Assembly: GCA_035528375.1 (NCBI GenBank)
Contig: DATKYS010000131.1
Coordinates: forward strand, 1-25,475
DNA length: 25,475 nt
Direction: 5' to 3'
From: a bacterium
GTDB taxonomy: Bacteria; RBG-13-66-14
In this document: in pieces, positions 6,621-15,269 of the stretch
Position numbering within the stretch: position 1 is the stretch's first letter
Layout of the letters: every line of letters starts with the position of its first letter
Position numbers and translations under genes: made by a program
The notes under the pieces: generated by a model
What the model was told of the DNA's origin: nothing
The model's database searches: none
What the model saw: the letters and a program-made list of their open reading frames with translations, nothing else

Positions 6621-7463
6621 TCAGAGCTCGACGGACTTGTGCCGCGCGGCGTGGCACTGCACGTTCACCGCCACCGGCAGGCTGGCGATGTGGCAGGGGT
6701 AGGTCTCGATGGCCAACCACAGGGAGGTGGTCCGACCGCCCAGCCCCTGGGGCCCGATGCCGAGACGGTTAATCTCATCGAGCCACTGCTTCTCCAGCCC
6801 GGCGTAGTACGGGTCCGGGTTGTGCTCGCCCACGGTGCGCAGGGTGGCTTTTTTTGCCAGGATGGCGCACTTCTCGAAGTCGCCGCCGATGCCCACCCCG
6901 ATGATGGTGGGGGGGCAGGGGTTGGGGCCGGCCTCGTCCACCACGCGCAGGACGAAGCGCCGCACGCCCTCCACCCCGTCGGCGGGCTTGAGCATGGCCA
7001 CCCGACTCATGTTCTCGCAGCCGCCGCCCTTGGGCTCGAAGTGGATTACGAGCGCGTCGCCGGGGACCACGTCGTAGTGGATGACGGGCGGTGTGTTGTC
7101 GCCGGTGTTCTTGCGCCTCAGGGGGTCTACCACGATGGACTTTCGCAGGTAGCCGTCGGCGTAGCCCCGGCGCACCCCCTCGGCGACGGCCTCGGTGAGC
7201 CCGCCACCGGTGATGCGCACCTCCTGGCCCAGGGTCACGAAGGCCACGGCGTAGCCCGTGTCCTGGCAGATGGCCACCTCCTCATCCCGGGCGATCTCGG
7301 CGTTTTTGATTATCACGTCGAGGACGTCGCGCCCCACGGGGGATGGCTCCTCGGCGCGGAAATCACGGAGCGCCTTTTCCACGTCCTCGGGCAGGTAGTA
7401 GGCGGCGTCCAGGCAGAGTTGCCGGACGGTGGCGGTGACGTCTTTCGCGTCTATCTCTCGCAT
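6621..7463 (-). CDS. Class I fumarate hydratase (or L-tartrate dehydratase) alpha subunit
   Basis: 280-residue protein of the Fe-S-dependent class I fumarase N-terminal family, the size of the alpha subunit of two-subunit enzymes. The three [4Fe-4S] ligands are visible: Cys66 in ICQDTG, Cys149 in GGGCEN and Cys183 in NPCPP. GGRTTSLW lies near residue 240. It hydrates fumarate to malate (citric acid cycle, often in the reductive direction in anaerobes), or acts on tartrate; sequence alone does not separate these. The beta subunit normally lies directly downstream, but here the gene is followed by a terminator and the PD40 genes, so beta must be elsewhere. The start at ATG 7463 gives a typical N-terminus (MREIDAKDVTATVRQLCLDA). 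A relic of a second copy's 3' end lies at 4129-4176. Confidence 0.92.
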   Translation of the reverse strand: MREIDAKDVTATVRQLCLDAAYYLPEDVEKALRDFRAEEPSPVGRDVLDVIIKNAEIARDEEVAICQDTGYAVAFVTLGQEVRITGGGLTEAVAEGVRRGYADGYLRKSIVVDPLRRKNTGDNTPPVIHYDVVPGDALVIHFEPKGGGCENMSRVAMLKPADGVEGVRRFVLRVVDEAGPNPCPPTIIGVGIGGDFEKCAILAKKATLRTVGEHNPDPYYAGLEKQWLDEINRLGIGPQGLGGRTTSLWLAIETYPCHIASLPVAVNVQCHAARHKSVEL

Positions 7464-7561
7464 GTCCGTCTTTCGGGTTTGGGTTTCAGTAGGCGCGTTT
7501 CGGGGAATGCACGGGTAAACCGACCGCGCGTCGGATTTCGCACTCCCCGGGCTGTTTAATC

Positions 7562-8563
7562 TCAGAGCCGGGTCAGGGTCTCGTCCAGCCGGCCGACCAG
7601 GGCCCCGACCGACACCGCCGACGGGGGCTGACCGCCCGAGTCCCGGACGAACCGCTTGAGGTGCACCAGGGCGTGTACCAGGCGGGCCGCGGCCAGCGCC
7701 CGTTCGTCGGGCGGATTCCAGGACGGGTTGCGGTCGCCGGCCGTCTTCCGGTAGAGCGCGAGCTGCTCGTAGCCCAGACAGGAGGCCAGGTCCAGCGCCG
7801 CCCAGCCGAGCCCCATCTCGCCCCAGTCCACCAGGGTCCCGGACCCGTCGGCGCCCACCACGACGTTGGGTGGCTCGAGCTCGCCGTGGACCACCACCGG
7901 GCCCTCGCCCGCGGCCAGTTCCACTGCCTCGGCGGACACCGCTGTTGCGCGGCTCAGTAGAGCCCCAGCTTCAGCACTCATGCCGGGAAGGTCGAGGTAC
8001 GCCGCGGTATCGTCCACCGACGCCTCGATCAGGCTCTCCCGGGAGACGAAGGTGTAGCCCCGCCGGAGGTAGGCCTCGGCGTGACCGGCGGTGGAGGCGT
8101 GGAGGATGGCCATGTCGGCCACGATTCCCTCGGGGAGGGAATCGGCGGTGAAGGGGTTGCCGTCGGCGCCGTTTCCGAGCGCCTGACCCGGCACGAAGAG
8201 GTAGCACAGGGCCCGGCTCTCGACGCCGTTCGACTTGATGTCCAGGGAGGAGACGAGGATGCGCGGCTGGTGCTTCATACCCAGCCTATGACCCAGGACC
8301 AGGGCCTCCACCTCGCGTTCGCCGGGAATCTTGAAGAAGAGGTCCACCCGGTTCTCTTCCCCCCGCCCGCCCCGGGTCGTCACGGTTCCCCGCCGGGGGG
8401 CGAAACCGTTGCCGACGGCCGTGGACAGGGGATCGGGCTCGGCGAAGACGATGTTCTCCACGGCGACGGCCCGGGAGAGGTGCCGGGCGAGCGCCTGTTC
8501 CAACGCCGTCTTGCCCACGGGTGTGATTTCCCAGTCGGGGGCGCCGAAGGTGTTGTAGCTCAC
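7562..8563 (-). CDS. Aminoglycoside phosphotransferase (APH)-fold kinase-like protein
   Basis: 333-residue protein with the APH/choline-kinase fold. The catalytic loop is HGELEPPN (226-233), where the usual motif is HGDxxxxN; the metal-binding Asp is D246 in LVDWGEMGLG, followed by the usual A-x-D-L-A. The N-lobe has a possible ATP-binding lysine at K78 (DLFFKIPG). Substitution of the catalytic Asp by Glu228 is unusual and may lower or abolish phosphotransfer. The substrate is unknown; these proteins act on small alcohols, sugars, choline or antibiotics, and resistance should not be assumed. The start overlaps the stop of the AhpD-like gene by four bases (ATGA), so the two are one operon. The gap to fumarase downstream is 98 bases and shows no clear signal. 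Confidence 0.8.
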   Translation of the reverse strand: MSYNTFGAPDWEITPVGKTALEQALARHLSRAVAVENIVFAEPDPLSTAVGNGFAPRRGTVTTRGGRGEENRVDLFFKIPGEREVEALVLGHRLGMKHQPRILVSSLDIKSNGVESRALCYLFVPGQALGNGADGNPFTADSLPEGIVADMAILHASTAGHAEAYLRRGYTFVSRESLIEASVDDTAAYLDLPGMSAEAGALLSRATAVSAEAVELAAGEGPVVVHGELEPPNVVVGADGSGTLVDWGEMGLGWAALDLASCLGYEQLALYRKTAGDRNPSWNPPDERALAAARLVHALVHLKRFVRDSGGQPPSAVSVGALVGRLDETLTRL

Positions 8564-8916
8564 GGCCGACCCCCCTTCCCCCGGAGTTCCTCCCAGAGGC
8601 GGGCGGCGCGGCGGTAGTGGGGGATGACCACGGAGCCCCCCACCACGAGCGCCACTTCGAGGGCCTCGTAGAACTCCTCGCCCTCCACGCCCTCGTCGTT
8701 GCAGCGCAGGACGTGGTACGTGACGCAGTCCTCGCAGCGCAGGACGGTCGAGGCGACGAGCCCCAGCAGCTCCTTGAACCCGCCGGGGAGCCTCCCCTCG
8801 CCGTAGACCTGGCTGTCGAGTGAGAAAAAACGTTTCGTGATTTTCCCGCCCCGGGAGAGGACCAGCTCGTTGAGCTCCTCCCGCTCCCGGCGGAAATCTT
8901 CCGTTGCATTAGTCAT
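8560..8916 (-). CDS. AhpD-like / carboxymuconolactone decarboxylase family protein
   Basis: 118-residue all-helical protein with the family's CxxCxxxH signature: C61, C64 and H68 in RCEDCVTYHV, preceded by the typical LGLVASTV helix. Members are thiol peroxidase or reductase partners or gamma-carboxymuconolactone decarboxylases. The CxxC form indicates redox activity (AhpD type). Glu, Cys and His in the right order support a disulfide-based proton-relay site. It is the first gene of a two-gene operon with the APH-like protein. Upstream (8917-9143) I see no clear promoter. The link between a peroxidase-like and a kinase-like protein is not explained by known pathways. Confidence 0.85.
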   Translation of the reverse strand: MTNATEDFRREREELNELVLSRGGKITKRFFSLDSQVYGEGRLPGGFKELLGLVASTVLRCEDCVTYHVLRCNDEGVEGEEFYEALEVALVVGGSVVIPHYRRAARLWEELRGKGGRP

Positions 8917-9143
8917 CTAAAAACTCCAGTACTGGATGCGATTTGCCGCGGTTGTAGAGGAAATTACCTCACCCGTCTCCCGTCACCGTCCTCCTCCCTC
9001 ATTACGGGAAAAGCCGTCCTCCGGTGGCGGAGCAGTGCAGAAGTGGCAGCATCGCGGGAGTCGTCGCGCCGCCCGGACCGGATGCCGGCCCATGGGTGTC
9101 GTTGCGAGAAGAATACTCTATTAGGCGGCGTTATTCAAGCGGG

Positions 9144-10106
9144 CTACACCGTCCCGTCGCGCAGGCCGTCGGTGATGCCGCGGGCCCGTCGGCGCAGCTT
9201 CCACTGGGCGCGGCGCCCCTCGACCGCGTAGGCCAGCTCCGCCCCCAACAACAGAATCGTCGCCGCGTAGTAGGACCAGAAGCTGAAAGCGACCAGACCG
9301 GCCAGGACGCCGTAGTAGACGTCCGGCCGGGCCAGGTCGGCCAGGTAGAAGCTGAAGAGCACCTTGGCCGCCTCGTAGGCGAGCGCTGCGGTGAGCGCGC
9401 CCACGGACGCCGCCTGCCAGCTCACCGGCGCCGTGGGCACCAGGCGGTAGACGAGGAAGAAGAAGAGCGCCGTGAGGATATAGGGGACGACCAGCAGGAT
9501 GATCCGGGCGAGGCCCCTGGCCAGGGGGAACTCCCACCCCCCCAGCCGCCAGTCGGATCCGGCAAGCTTGGCCAGGAGCCCGGTGAGGACGGTCCCCGCC
9601 AACAGGAACACGAAGACCCCCAGGAGCATGCCCAGGGCGATGAGCCTCCCCTCCCACCAGCGCCTCTTGCGCCCCGCGCCCCAGATGTTGTCCAGCGCCC
9701 GGCGGACGGAGTCGGTGAGCCGCGACGAGAGCCAAAGGAGCACCACCAGCCCCACGATTCCCACCTCGACCCTGGCCCCCACCGCCTTTTCCAGAAGATT
9801 CCCCGCCCAGCCCAGGGACTCGGGGATTATCCCGCCCAGCGCCTCGGTCACGGTCCGGGCCGCCGCTCCGCTTGAGCCGAGGATGAAGCCGAAGACGCTC
9901 ACCCCCAGAAGGACCAGGGGGACGAGGTTCACCCCGAGGAAGAAGGCGATTCCGGCCGCGGAGAGGGAGCCCTGGTGGGTGACGAAGTGGCTCTTGAGGA
10001 CCCCGCCCAGGAAGCGGAAGAAGCCCTTGACGCCGGCCCAGATTTGAGCCGGTTTCGGGAGGCGTCGGAGGAGGTCGCGGACGCTGTTGCCGGGGGTGTG
10101 GGGCAT
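9144..10106 (-). CDS. YihY/virulence factor BrkB family membrane protein
   Basis: 320-residue integral membrane protein. After a basic amphipathic N-terminus (1-40), the family's typical SLSAAGIAFFLGVNLVPL segment opens the first membrane span. About six spans follow (roughly 50-75, 113-126, 150-175, 205-222, 233-250 and 265-285). The motif SRLTDSVRRALDNIW (about 127-141) corresponds to the conserved L-x-x-A-L-N-x-x-W of YihY/UPF0761 proteins. The C-terminal YYAATILLLGAELAYAVE is also typical. Once annotated as RNase BN, the family is now regarded as membrane proteins of unclear, possibly transport, function. It has a Lys/Arg-rich cytoplasmic tail. The start at 10106 lacks a good Shine-Dalgarno sequence. 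It is apparently monocistronic. Confidence 0.92.
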   Translation of the reverse strand: MPHTPGNSVRDLLRRLPKPAQIWAGVKGFFRFLGGVLKSHFVTHQGSLSAAGIAFFLGVNLVPLVLLGVSVFGFILGSSGAAARTVTEALGGIIPESLGWAGNLLEKAVGARVEVGIVGLVVLLWLSSRLTDSVRRALDNIWGAGRKRRWWEGRLIALGMLLGVFVFLLAGTVLTGLLAKLAGSDWRLGGWEFPLARGLARIILLVVPYILTALFFFLVYRLVPTAPVSWQAASVGALTAALAYEAAKVLFSFYLADLARPDVYYGVLAGLVAFSFWSYYAATILLLGAELAYAVEGRRAQWKLRRRARGITDGLRDGTV

Positions 10107-10308
10107 GGACGGCTCGGCTCCTACGACGGATGTGGCGGGGTAATCACCACCGTCGGCAGTCGCATCTACGCAAAAGAAAAGGGTTTACGGCAATCCCGTC
10201 GAATGTCCACTCTGCGGTCTGCGCGGCCGCCACCGGCCGGGCGACGGTCGCGCCCACTCCGTCGTCTTCAGTTTACCGGCGGGCCGCGTCACCATGCACC
10301 CGATCAAA

Positions 10309-10361
10309 CCCTCTCCCTCGTTCCCAAATATGCTTACGAACGAGGAGGGTCGAGGGTGAGG
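10309..10361. repeat. Hairpin-forming element related to the CCCTCTCC/GGGTGAGG family
   Basis: Starts CCCTCTCCC and ends CGAGGGTGAGG, with internal arms CTCGTTC (10317-10323) and GAACGAG (10338-10344). It lies eight bases beyond the 3' end of the TPR/membrane gene and may serve as its terminator, though no T-tract is seen. The rest of 10107-10308 holds nothing I can support. Confidence 0.5.
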
Positions 10362-10368
10362 ATGGGCC

Positions 10369-11271
10369 TCACGGGGAGGGGACGAGGGTCAGGCCGGAGC
10401 CGTTCTCGGCCTCCCAGCGGCGGACCGAGAGGGTAATCTCCCCTGCCAGGGCGGCCACGGCGCGGCGGTTGGCCTCCTCGGCGGCCTGCCCCGCGTTGTA
10501 CACGTTGCCGAGGTAGAACCCGGCGCCGATGAACCCGGCCAGGGTGGCGGCGGGGAACTCCCCCTCCTCGGCGGCCCACCATGTGGCCCCAATCCACAGC
10601 GCGTTGGTGGTCAGCGCCAGGACGCCGTCCCAGAAGTCGCCCGCGATGACCTGCCCCAGCCCCGGCACCAGGGCCGAGGCCAACGAGGCGAGGCCGGGGT
10701 TCACCCGGGGCAGCTCAGTCCGGCGGGCGGCGATTCGGGCCAACTCATCGCCCAGCGCGCCTGCGGGGTCGCCGGGGAAATCACCCGCGGCCCGGGAAAA
10801 TTCGCCCTCGGCCGATTCCAGGTCCCAGGTCGGCAGGTAGGTCAGGCCGCAGAGAATCCGCGCCCGGCCCGAGCTCTCCAGCGGTGGGGATTCGGAGGCC
10901 AGCCCCTCCAGCTCCAGCCGCGCGTCGGCGTAGTCGCGCCCCAGGGCCAGCGAACGCCCCAGGGCCAGCCGCACCCGGGGAACCAGGTCGCTCGAGGGGT
11001 AATCGGCCAGGAATTGCCGGTAGGTCGAGGAGGCGACGCCGTACTCCCCCGCCCCGTCGTAGGCCAGCCCGACGCCGAAGGCCGCGTCGTCGGCCAGGGA
11101 GCTCGACGGGAAGAAATGTAAAAGGCGCTCGTACTCCAGCACCGCCTTGAAGAACTCGCCCCGCCCGCAGAGCTCCCGGGCGAAAGTGAGCTGCCCCTCG
11201 TCGGTGAGCGTCAACTCCGCCGCCGGGGCGAGGGCGGCAAGGATAATGAGAAGGGCGACGGTTTTTTTCAC
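10369..11271 (-). CDS. Secreted/membrane TPR protein
   Basis: 300 residues beginning at GTG (11269-11271) in a GTGA overlap with the YidD-like stop, so translation is coupled. A Sec signal peptide, KKTVALLIILAALAPAAE, is followed by tetratricopeptide-like helical pairs (about 25-185; for example GRGEFFKAVLEYERLLHFFP and YGVASSTYRQFLADYP), as in outer-membrane assembly TPR proteins. From about 200 the sequence turns hydrophobic: ASALVPGLGQVIAGDFWDG, then two membrane segments (about 222-236 and 243-258). PGLGQ-x-G followed by a hairpin of spans is a common module of membrane-anchored proteins next to YidD. Inferred role: envelope protein working with the YidD-like partner. Function not established. 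Confidence 0.8.
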   Translation of the reverse strand: MKKTVALLIILAALAPAAELTLTDEGQLTFARELCGRGEFFKAVLEYERLLHFFPSSSLADDAAFGVGLAYDGAGEYGVASSTYRQFLADYPSSDLVPRVRLALGRSLALGRDYADARLELEGLASESPPLESSGRARILCGLTYLPTWDLESAEGEFSRAAGDFPGDPAGALGDELARIAARRTELPRVNPGLASLASALVPGLGQVIAGDFWDGVLALTTNALWIGATWWAAEEGEFPAATLAGFIGAGFYLGNVYNAGQAAEEANRRAVAALAGEITLSVRRWEAENGSGLTLVPSP

Positions 11272-11795
11272 GGCACGGGGTCCCAGAGGTGTCCGCGCGC
11301 CTCACGGGCGAAGACGGTGAAGTTCAAAGGTTCCCAGGCGCCGCAGGCCTCGAAGCGCGGGTAACCGTAGGCCTCGAGCACGGCGTAGTAATCGTAGAGA
11401 AGGACGGGGTAGCGCGCCGGCGGGATGTGATTGTTACAGCGCAGGAGCCGCCCGAAGGCCAGGATGACGCCCTTCGCGGGGCCGTGCCCGGACACCGCCC
11501 CGTAGGCGTAGTTCGAGCAGGTGGGCTCGTAGCGGCAGAAGGAGGCGTTCTGCCCCGTGAGCCAGTATTTCCACAGCCCGAAGAGCGGGGCGAGGGCCGC
11601 CTGCATGAAGCTCTCCGAACCGCCGGCGGTGACGGGGACGTCGGCGAGGCCGAGGCGGACCGGGCCCGGCGTTTCGTCGAAGCCGCCCTCGGGCGGGGCG
11701 TAGGGGCCTTGACTCGCGGCGTACGAGACCAGGAGCATCAATGACAACCAGGCCGCCTTCATCATCCTCCGGCCATACCTCGGTGCGAAGCTCAT
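11268..11795 (-). CDS. YidD-like protein with N-terminal signal peptide and extra C-terminal tail
   Basis: The core (about 60-120) has the YidD (UPF0161) pattern: FGLWKYWLTG, then CRYEPTCSNYAYGAVSGHGPAKG with conserved Cys and PTCS-Y, then GRLLRCN. Bacterial YidD is usually about 70-90 residues and has an amphipathic helix helping YidC-dependent insertion. This protein is about 175 residues, starts with a hydrophobic segment (KAAWLSLMLLVSYAAS) and has a 55-residue tail after the core, so it is probably exported or anchored. The start is unclear: ATG 11795 lacks a ribosome site; the ATG pair at 11765/11762 sits directly against GGAGG; a GTG exists at 11819. I give 11795. It overlaps the TPR protein gene. 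It is divergent from accC across a 100-base region. Confidence 0.75.
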   Translation of the reverse strand: MSFAPRYGRRMMKAAWLSLMLLVSYAASQGPYAPPEGGFDETPGPVRLGLADVPVTAGGSESFMQAALAPLFGLWKYWLTGQNASFCRYEPTCSNYAYGAVSGHGPAKGVILAFGRLLRCNNHIPPARYPVLLYDYYAVLEAYGYPRFEACGAWEPLNFTVFAREARGHLWDPVP

Positions 11796-11830
11796 CAAGT
11801 ATACCAGACCCCGCCCCACGGTGGCGCATG

Positions 11831-11895
11831 GGGACTCTTCCTGTTATAATACGCGGGCTCCGAACCGCGCTCGATAGCGCATCGAGAAGAGTCCC
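11831..11895 (+). promoter_or_regulatory. accC promoter (extended -10) flanked by an inverted repeat
   Basis: TGTTATAAT at 11842-11850 is a perfect TATAAT with an extended -10 TGn; no good -35 is needed. A perfect 10-base inverted repeat, GGGACTCTTC (11831-11840) and GAAGAGTCCC (11886-11895), brackets it. The second arm touches the accC ATG. The left arm lies upstream of the predicted transcription start (about 11857), so the repeat cannot fold in that mRNA and is better read as a DNA operator pair. Confidence 0.65.
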
Positions 11896-13239
<1,344 letters not shown>

Positions 13240-13253
13240 GAAAGGATTGTGTC

Positions 13254-15269
13254 ATGGAGAGCAAGGTTGTGATTGTACCTCCCGGTAAGATTTACGACTT
13301 CGTTGATGGGAAGTTTAGGGATGACACACCGGAAGAGTATGTCAGGCAGAACATTGAAAAGCGCCTTGTCATCGAGCATGGCTACCCGAAGGAACAGATA
13401 GCCGTCGAGTTTACGATCAGAACCGGCTCAAAACGGCCTCGGGCGGACATCGTTATCTTCCACGACAAGGAGAATCGAGCCCAAGAGAACATTAAAATCA
13501 TCATTGAGTGCAAGAAGGAGAAGACAGAGCCCACCCAGAAAAAGGATGGCGTAGGGCAGTTGCAAGCGTACATGTCCTCCTGCCCTAACTGTGAATGGGG
13601 GATGTGGACTAATGGGAGGCAGCGGTTTGTCTATCGGAAGGTAGTTAATGAGAAAGGCCGGATTGAGTTTGAGGAGCCTAACGACATCCCTTCTGTTGAC
13701 GGTTCCTTGGAGAACATCGAGCGTCCCAAGCGCACCACGCTGAAGAGGTCGGTGGAAGACAATCTCCTCTTTGCCTTCAAGACCTGCCACAACCACATTT
13801 ACGCTAATGACGGGCTTCAGAAATCGGAGGCGTTCTTTGAGCTTCTGAAGGTTATCTTCTGCAAGATATTCGATGAACACAACATAGGTCATCCTTTAGA
13901 GTTCTACGCAAAATCCAAGGAGCGGGCAAACCCCGATGGTCAGCTTGTAATCGCCGGTCGTATCGGCCGAATCTTTGATGCGGTCAAGGCGCAGTACCCC
14001 CAGATATTCGAGGCCGCCGACAAGATAAAACTCAAGCCTCGGAGCCTGGCTTACATTGTAAGCGAATTGCAGAGCTATTCCTTCCTCGGCACCGACGTAG
14101 ATATTAAAGGGAAGGCTTACGAAGAAATCGTCGGCTCGAACCTTCGTGGGGATAGAGGGGAGTTCTTTACCCCGCGTAACGTCGTAAGAATGGCCGTAGG
14201 GATGCTTGAGCCCACTGTTGACGAGCGGGTGCTTGACCCCGCATGTGGCACCGGCGGATTTCTTGTCGTGGCAATGAATTATGTGGGAGATGTGTTGAGG
14301 CAGGCATTTGAGGAGGAGTTAGGTAAGACTCAAAAGGAATGGTCAGACACTGAGAAGGATACATTCGCTCGTAAAATAAGACAGGTTGCCGAAGAGAACT
14401 TCATTGGCTTCGATTTAAGCACGACCCTGGTTAAAGCCACGAAAATGAACATGGTGATGAACAACGACGGCAACGTTAATATATTCCAGTGCCACTCTCT
14501 TCTTTCTCCTCACGAGTGGGAGGCGCACCTTAGAGAGGGGGTGTCGAAGGTACTCGGCATCCGTGCCTCTGACATTCGCAACGCCGACACTATTGGGTTC
14601 TTCGATGTGGTAATGACTAATCCTCCCTTCGGGAGCGAGATACCGATTAGAGATGCTACGATTCTTAGCCAGTATGATTTAGGATACATTTGGGAGGAGG
14701 ACAAAGAGCATCCTGGTGCATGGAGAAGAACCGATAGGCTTCAAAGCTCTGTTCCACCCGAGCAACTTTTCATCGAGCGTTGTGTGCAGTTCCTAAGACC
14801 CGGTGGGCGTATGGGCATCGTCCTCCCCGACTCGATTCTTGGCAATCCAGGGCTTGCGTATATCCGGCACTGGCTGATTAGGAACACGATTATCCTAGCC
14901 AGTATTGATCTTCATGTCGATACCTTCCAGCCCAAGAACGGCACACAAACCTCGGTTCTCTTCCTCCAGAAAAAGACCGATGAGCAGGTTAGAAAAGAAG
15001 AGCGCACCGGAAAGATGCGGGACTATCCTATCTTCATGGCGATGGTTGACAAGGTGGGGCATGACAAGCGGGGTAACAAGACCTATAAGAGAGACAAATA
15101 TGGGAATGAAATCCTGGAGGATGATGAGTCTTCTGGGGAGGTAGAAACTGCGGCGAATGGTACGCAGGTAATCAGGTACAAGGCTAAAAAGCGCATTGAG
15201 GATGACCAAATGCCTCTTGTAGTTGAAGCCTTCAGACAGTGGCGGAAGCAGGAGGGTATCTCATGGTAG
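13254..15269 (+). CDS. Fused restriction-modification protein: HsdR-N-like nuclease domain plus N6-adenine methyltransferase
   Basis: 671 residues, longer than typical HsdM (about 500). The N-terminal 130 residues resemble the type I HsdR N-terminal nuclease domain, with a PD-(D/E)XK-like set: D65 in RPRADIVIF, then E85-x-K87 in IIIECKKEK. A linker follows, then the HsdM-type methyltransferase: GEFFTPRNVVRMAVGML (about 302-318), motif I DPACGTGGF (about 327-335) and motif IV TNPPFG (about 455-460). The C-terminus is lysine-rich and helical. With the specificity subunit that follows and no helicase HsdR, the arrangement resembles BcgI-like type IIB/IIG systems, where one polypeptide cuts and methylates. 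The start follows GAAAGGA. Codon usage and composition are clearly more A+T-rich than accC or comB, indicating horizontal acquisition. Confidence 0.88.
   Translation: MESKVVIVPPGKIYDFVDGKFRDDTPEEYVRQNIEKRLVIEHGYPKEQIAVEFTIRTGSKRPRADIVIFHDKENRAQENIKIIIECKKEKTEPTQKKDGVGQLQAYMSSCPNCEWGMWTNGRQRFVYRKVVNEKGRIEFEEPNDIPSVDGSLENIERPKRTTLKRSVEDNLLFAFKTCHNHIYANDGLQKSEAFFELLKVIFCKIFDEHNIGHPLEFYAKSKERANPDGQLVIAGRIGRIFDAVKAQYPQIFEAADKIKLKPRSLAYIVSELQSYSFLGTDVDIKGKAYEEIVGSNLRGDRGEFFTPRNVVRMAVGMLEPTVDERVLDPACGTGGFLVVAMNYVGDVLRQAFEEELGKTQKEWSDTEKDTFARKIRQVAEENFIGFDLSTTLVKATKMNMVMNNDGNVNIFQCHSLLSPHEWEAHLREGVSKVLGIRASDIRNADTIGFFDVVMTNPPFGSEIPIRDATILSQYDLGYIWEEDKEHPGAWRRTDRLQSSVPPEQLFIERCVQFLRPGGRMGIVLPDSILGNPGLAYIRHWLIRNTIILASIDLHVDTFQPKNGTQTSVLFLQKKTDEQVRKEERTGKMRDYPIFMAMVDKVGHDKRGNKTYKRDKYGNEILEDDESSGEVETAANGTQVIRYKAKKRIEDDQMPLVVEAFRQWRKQEGISW

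Noticed and set aside
7562-8563. Antibiotic resistance gene
   Set aside because: Only the APH fold is visible, with a changed catalytic Asp and no mobile context; resistance cannot be inferred.
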